Source of the DNA: an uncultured Clostridia bacterium
GTDB lineage: Bacteria; Bacillota_A; Clostridia; Oscillospirales; Ruminococcaceae
Reading direction: 5' to 3'
Assembly (NCBI GenBank): GCA_947169455.1
Contig: CAMVPV010000069.1
Coordinates: forward strand, 1 to 6,851
Length of the DNA stretch: 6,851 nt
Shown: one piece after another, positions 4,673 through 6,851 of the stretch
How the letters are laid out: every line of letters begins with the position of its first letter
Numbering within the stretch: position 1 is the stretch's first letter
Program-made: the position numbers and the translations under genes
Notes under the pieces: generated by a model
The model's database searches: none
What the model was told of the DNA's origin: nothing
Seen by the model: the letters and a program-made list of their open reading frames with translations, nothing else

Positions 4673-6433
4673 TCATCCTTTCATATCGGTTTCGGAGACT
4701 TCCTCCGGCGGGGTGACATAGAGCGTCCTGTTCCCGGTGAAGATGACCTTGCCGGGCTTTGCGCCGGCGGGCTTCTTTACGAGCTTCACGGGGACGTAAT
4801 CAACGGGCACCTGCGAGGAATTCTTCGCCTTGCTGTGATAAGCCGCAAGCTGTGCCGCATACAGTATCGTGCTGTCGGGCGGTGTGGTGTTTTCGGTGAA
4901 TATGATAACGTGCGAACCCGGGATATCCTTGGTATGCAGCCATATATCCGATTTTTCCGCCGTTTTAAGTGTGAGTATGTCGTTCTGCAAATTGTTCCTG
5001 CCGACTGCTATCCTGTACCCGTCGGGCGATGTGAACATCAGCGGCGGGCGGACCTTCTGATTCTGCTTGACAGAGGCACGTCTGATATAGCCCTCACGCG
5101 CAAGCTCGGCGCGGAGTTCGCTTATCTCGTCCTCGCCCTTTGCGCGGGTCAGCGCATCGAACACGCTTTCCACATAGGCGAGCTCCTCCTCGCCCTGTGC
5201 TATCTTTTCCGCGAGTATCTTTTCGGCGGTATCGGCTTTGCGGTACAGCGAATAGTATCTCTGCATATTCTGCGAGGGCGTGAGCCTCATGTCAAGCTCG
5301 ATATGGACGGTTTTCCCGTTCTCGTCATTGTAATCGGGGAGGTCGGCGGCATTCATGCCCTTTTCTATCTGCCACAGATTTGCCGCAAGAAGATCTCCTT
5401 TCAGGCGGAGCATATCCTTGTTTTCGGTCGCTTTCAGTTCTTCGCGCTGAAGCGCCGTGCGCCTGGATATCCTGTCGACCGCATTGAGCAGCAGCCTGTA
5501 CAGATCGCCCGCGCGCTGTTTCATCCGCGCTTCGGAATCTCGCTGACTGTAGAAATAATCGAGCGTAATATCCGCAGAGGGCATTTCCTTGGTTATCATC
5601 AGAGCGCCGTACTGGTGTATCTCAGTGAAGCAGAAATCCTTGAGAACGCCGTCCGGAGTGCGTATAACGGTAAATCTGCACTTGTTTTCCGCAATTTCGC
5701 CTGCGGTTTTGTTTATCGCAAAAAGCAGACGCTGCGTGATGTTCTCATCAAGGGCATCGAGCGGTATATCGCTCTCCCGCGCCGCGAAGAATATCCATTC
5801 ACGCGCAAGCACGGGGGAGATGCCTTCAAAGATATTTATCAGTGTTTTTGAAAGGTATGCATTGCCGAGAGCCTTTTTCTCTTCAAGGGCTGCGGTGATA
5901 TCTTCCTGTGAAGCGGTCAGGAAATTCAGTCTTTCGGTGCGCGGCGGGAGTTCATACAGCATTCCCGGGAGTATGAGCCTTTCGCGGGACATCTCCGCAT
6001 CTACGCGCTTTATGCTGTCGATTATCTTTCCGTTCTCGCCTATCACGATAAGATTGGAATATCTCCCCATTATCTCACACGCGAGCGTCAGCTTCACCTG
6101 ATCGCCGAGTTCGTTCACGGTGTCGAAATCGAGGAAGAGTATCCTTTCAAGACCGTCCTGCCGCACTGCCGCAAGCTTTCCGCTCCCGAGGCGTTTTCTG
6201 AGGAGCATACAGAACATCGGCGGCTTTGCGGGGTTTTCCGCAGGTCTTTCGGTGAGGTGCACCCTTGCAGATGCGGGTGATGCAGATATCAGCAGCTTAT
6301 ACGAAGCCGTGCGTGTGCGGATACCGAGCACAAGTTCCTCTTTGGAGGGCTGGTGTATCTTTTCCACGCGCCCGCCGATAAGCTGTTCAAGTTCAGTTTT
6401 TATTATGTGGAGAAAAGCTCCGTCGAGAGCCAT
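4673..6433 (-). CDS. rqcH: Rqc2/NEMF homologue RqcH (NFACT, fibronectin-binding-like)
   Basis: RqcH binds obstructed 50S subunits carrying peptidyl-tRNA and recruits tRNA-Ala to add C-terminal alanine tails that mark the stalled chain for degradation. Such proteins were once named FbpA/fibronectin-binding. The 586-aa length fits (about 570 in Bacillus). The NFACT-N domain covers about 1-165, with MALDGAFLH, IHQPSKEELVLGIR, PPMFCMLLRKRL (71-82) and EIMGRYSNLI (120-129). A helix-hairpin-helix-like region follows (about 170-230), then coiled coils (about 296-350 and 390-447). The NFACT-R domain (about 462-575) includes IAVGRNNLQND, DIWLHTKDIPGSHVII and AAYHSKAKNSSQVPVDY. The DR motif needed for tailing in Rqc2/RqcH aligns with E96-R97. 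The ATG at 6433 has AAAGGA 9 nt upstream, lying in the end of the recombinase gene 6 nt away. Confidence 0.95.
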   Translation of the reverse strand: MALDGAFLHIIKTELEQLIGGRVEKIHQPSKEELVLGIRTRTASYKLLISASPASARVHLTERPAENPAKPPMFCMLLRKRLGSGKLAAVRQDGLERILFLDFDTVNELGDQVKLTLACEIMGRYSNLIVIGENGKIIDSIKRVDAEMSRERLILPGMLYELPPRTERLNFLTASQEDITAALEEKKALGNAYLSKTLINIFEGISPVLAREWIFFAARESDIPLDALDENITQRLLFAINKTAGEIAENKCRFTVIRTPDGVLKDFCFTEIHQYGALMITKEMPSADITLDYFYSQRDSEARMKQRAGDLYRLLLNAVDRISRRTALQREELKATENKDMLRLKGDLLAANLWQIEKGMNAADLPDYNDENGKTVHIELDMRLTPSQNMQRYYSLYRKADTAEKILAEKIAQGEEELAYVESVFDALTRAKGEDEISELRAELAREGYIRRASVKQNQKVRPPLMFTSPDGYRIAVGRNNLQNDILTLKTAEKSDIWLHTKDIPGSHVIIFTENTTPPDSTILYAAQLAAYHSKAKNSSQVPVDYVPVKLVKKPAGAKPGKVIFTGNRTLYVTPPEEVSETDMKG

Positions 6434-6439
6434 TGCAGA

Positions 6440-6851
6440 TCATTCCTTTGCTTTATGTCCGTTCGATGTCTCGTCCGCAAGCGGATTTGAATCCATAGCA
6501 CGGCGCACATTATCGTTTGCGAGGTGTGTATATATCTCGGTCGTAGCGACGCTCGCGTGACCGAGTATCTCTTTCAGCACGAGAGTGTCCGCATTTCCGT
6601 ACTGATACATGAGCGTAGCGGCAGTGTGGCGGAGCTTATGTGTGGAAAGCCCGCGGTTTTCAAGATCGCTCGCTTTGAGGGCGTTTTCGACTATCTGCTG
6701 AACGCGGCGGCGGCTTATGCGGCGCCCCTGCTTGCTGATGAACAGCGCTTCGGGGTCGGTCTCGCTTTCGGGGCGCACGGCAAGGTACTCCTGCAAAACA
6801 TCGGTGCAGGCGCGGTTCAGGTGGATTATACGTTCCTTGCTGCCCTTTCCG
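6440..6851 (-). CDS. Tyrosine recombinase, XerC/XerD type, C-terminal part (5' end outside window)
   Basis: This is the catalytic half of a phage-integrase-family tyrosine recombinase, which breaks and rejoins DNA through a covalent 3'-phosphotyrosine. The frame is open to the edge of the window, so the start is not visible. From the edge, GKGSKERIIHLN is the beta-hairpin with the catalytic lysine. Then come the HKLRHT box with the catalytic His and Arg, GHASVATTEIYTH with the third His/Trp-position histidine, and the tyrosine nucleophile in IYTH. The first catalytic arginine lies upstream, outside the window. The short tail after the tyrosine is Xer-like. The chromosomal operon setting and close spacing to rqcH (6 nt) favour a resident XerC/D-like enzyme (dimer resolution) over a mobile-element integrase, but the N-terminal domain would be needed to decide. 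Confidence 0.9.
   Translation of the reverse strand, partial: GKGSKERIIHLNRACTDVLQEYLAVRPESETDPEALFISKQGRRISRRRVQQIVENALKASDLENRGLSTHKLRHTAATLMYQYGNADTLVLKEILGHASVATTEIYTHLANDNVRRAMDSNPLADETSNGHKAKE

Noticed and set aside
4835..5851. Long plus-strand open frame (338 codons) opposite rqcH
   Set aside because: It is an antisense shadow of rqcH with no domain I can recognise. The minus-strand frame has full NFACT motifs over the same stretch.
6440..6851. Recombinase as evidence of an integrated mobile element
   Set aside because: No att-like repeats, cargo or other phage genes are visible, and the gene is tightly packed with the housekeeping gene rqcH.

Overview
The window looks like chromosomal DNA of a Firmicute of class Clostridia, most likely near Ruminococcaceae/Oscillospiraceae. 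This is an inference from moderate GC content, strong Shine-Dalgarno sites, GTG and TTG starts, the dgt-dnaG gene pair, a four-cysteine (zinc) L31 protein and a DnaG zinc finger of the PSC type. No database search was run. Every supported gene lies on the minus strand, so transcription runs from high to low coordinates. No phage, IS, CRISPR, tRNA or rRNA is visible.

In transcription order, region 1 (6851 to 2675) is a tight five-gene cluster. It starts with the C-terminal part of a XerC/XerD-type tyrosine recombinase that runs off the window. Next come rqcH, the NFACT-family ribosome quality-control factor, after a 6-nt gap, and a HisC-type aminotransferase at the rqcH end. A membrane-anchored hypothetical protein then starts inside the hisC stop codon (ATGA), and a GNAT acetyltransferase closes the cluster. 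No promoter is evident between these genes, so they probably form one transcript.

Region 2 (about 2640 to 2250) is the rpmE (L31) unit. It has a near-consensus sigma-A promoter with an A/T-rich upstream stretch, a leader of roughly 90 nt holding a 7-bp inverted repeat, the rpmE gene, and a strong intrinsic terminator.

Region 3 (2236 to 1) holds yigZ (IMPACT/UPF0029 family), dgt (HD-domain dNTP triphosphohydrolase) and the 5' part of dnaG (primase, running off the window). The dgt-dnaG gap is only 12 nt, which suggests a shared transcript, probably continuing to rpoD beyond the window as in related genomes.

Most content is housekeeping, and I do not see a clear new biological system. The best leads are the rpmE-yigZ junction, where the yigZ ribosome-binding site sits at the end of the terminator U-tract and a 15-bp repeat allows an alternative hairpin; the rpmE leader; the ATGA-coupled unknown membrane protein after hisC; and two substitutions at conserved positions, Asp to Glu in RqcH and Tyr to Ser in HisC.
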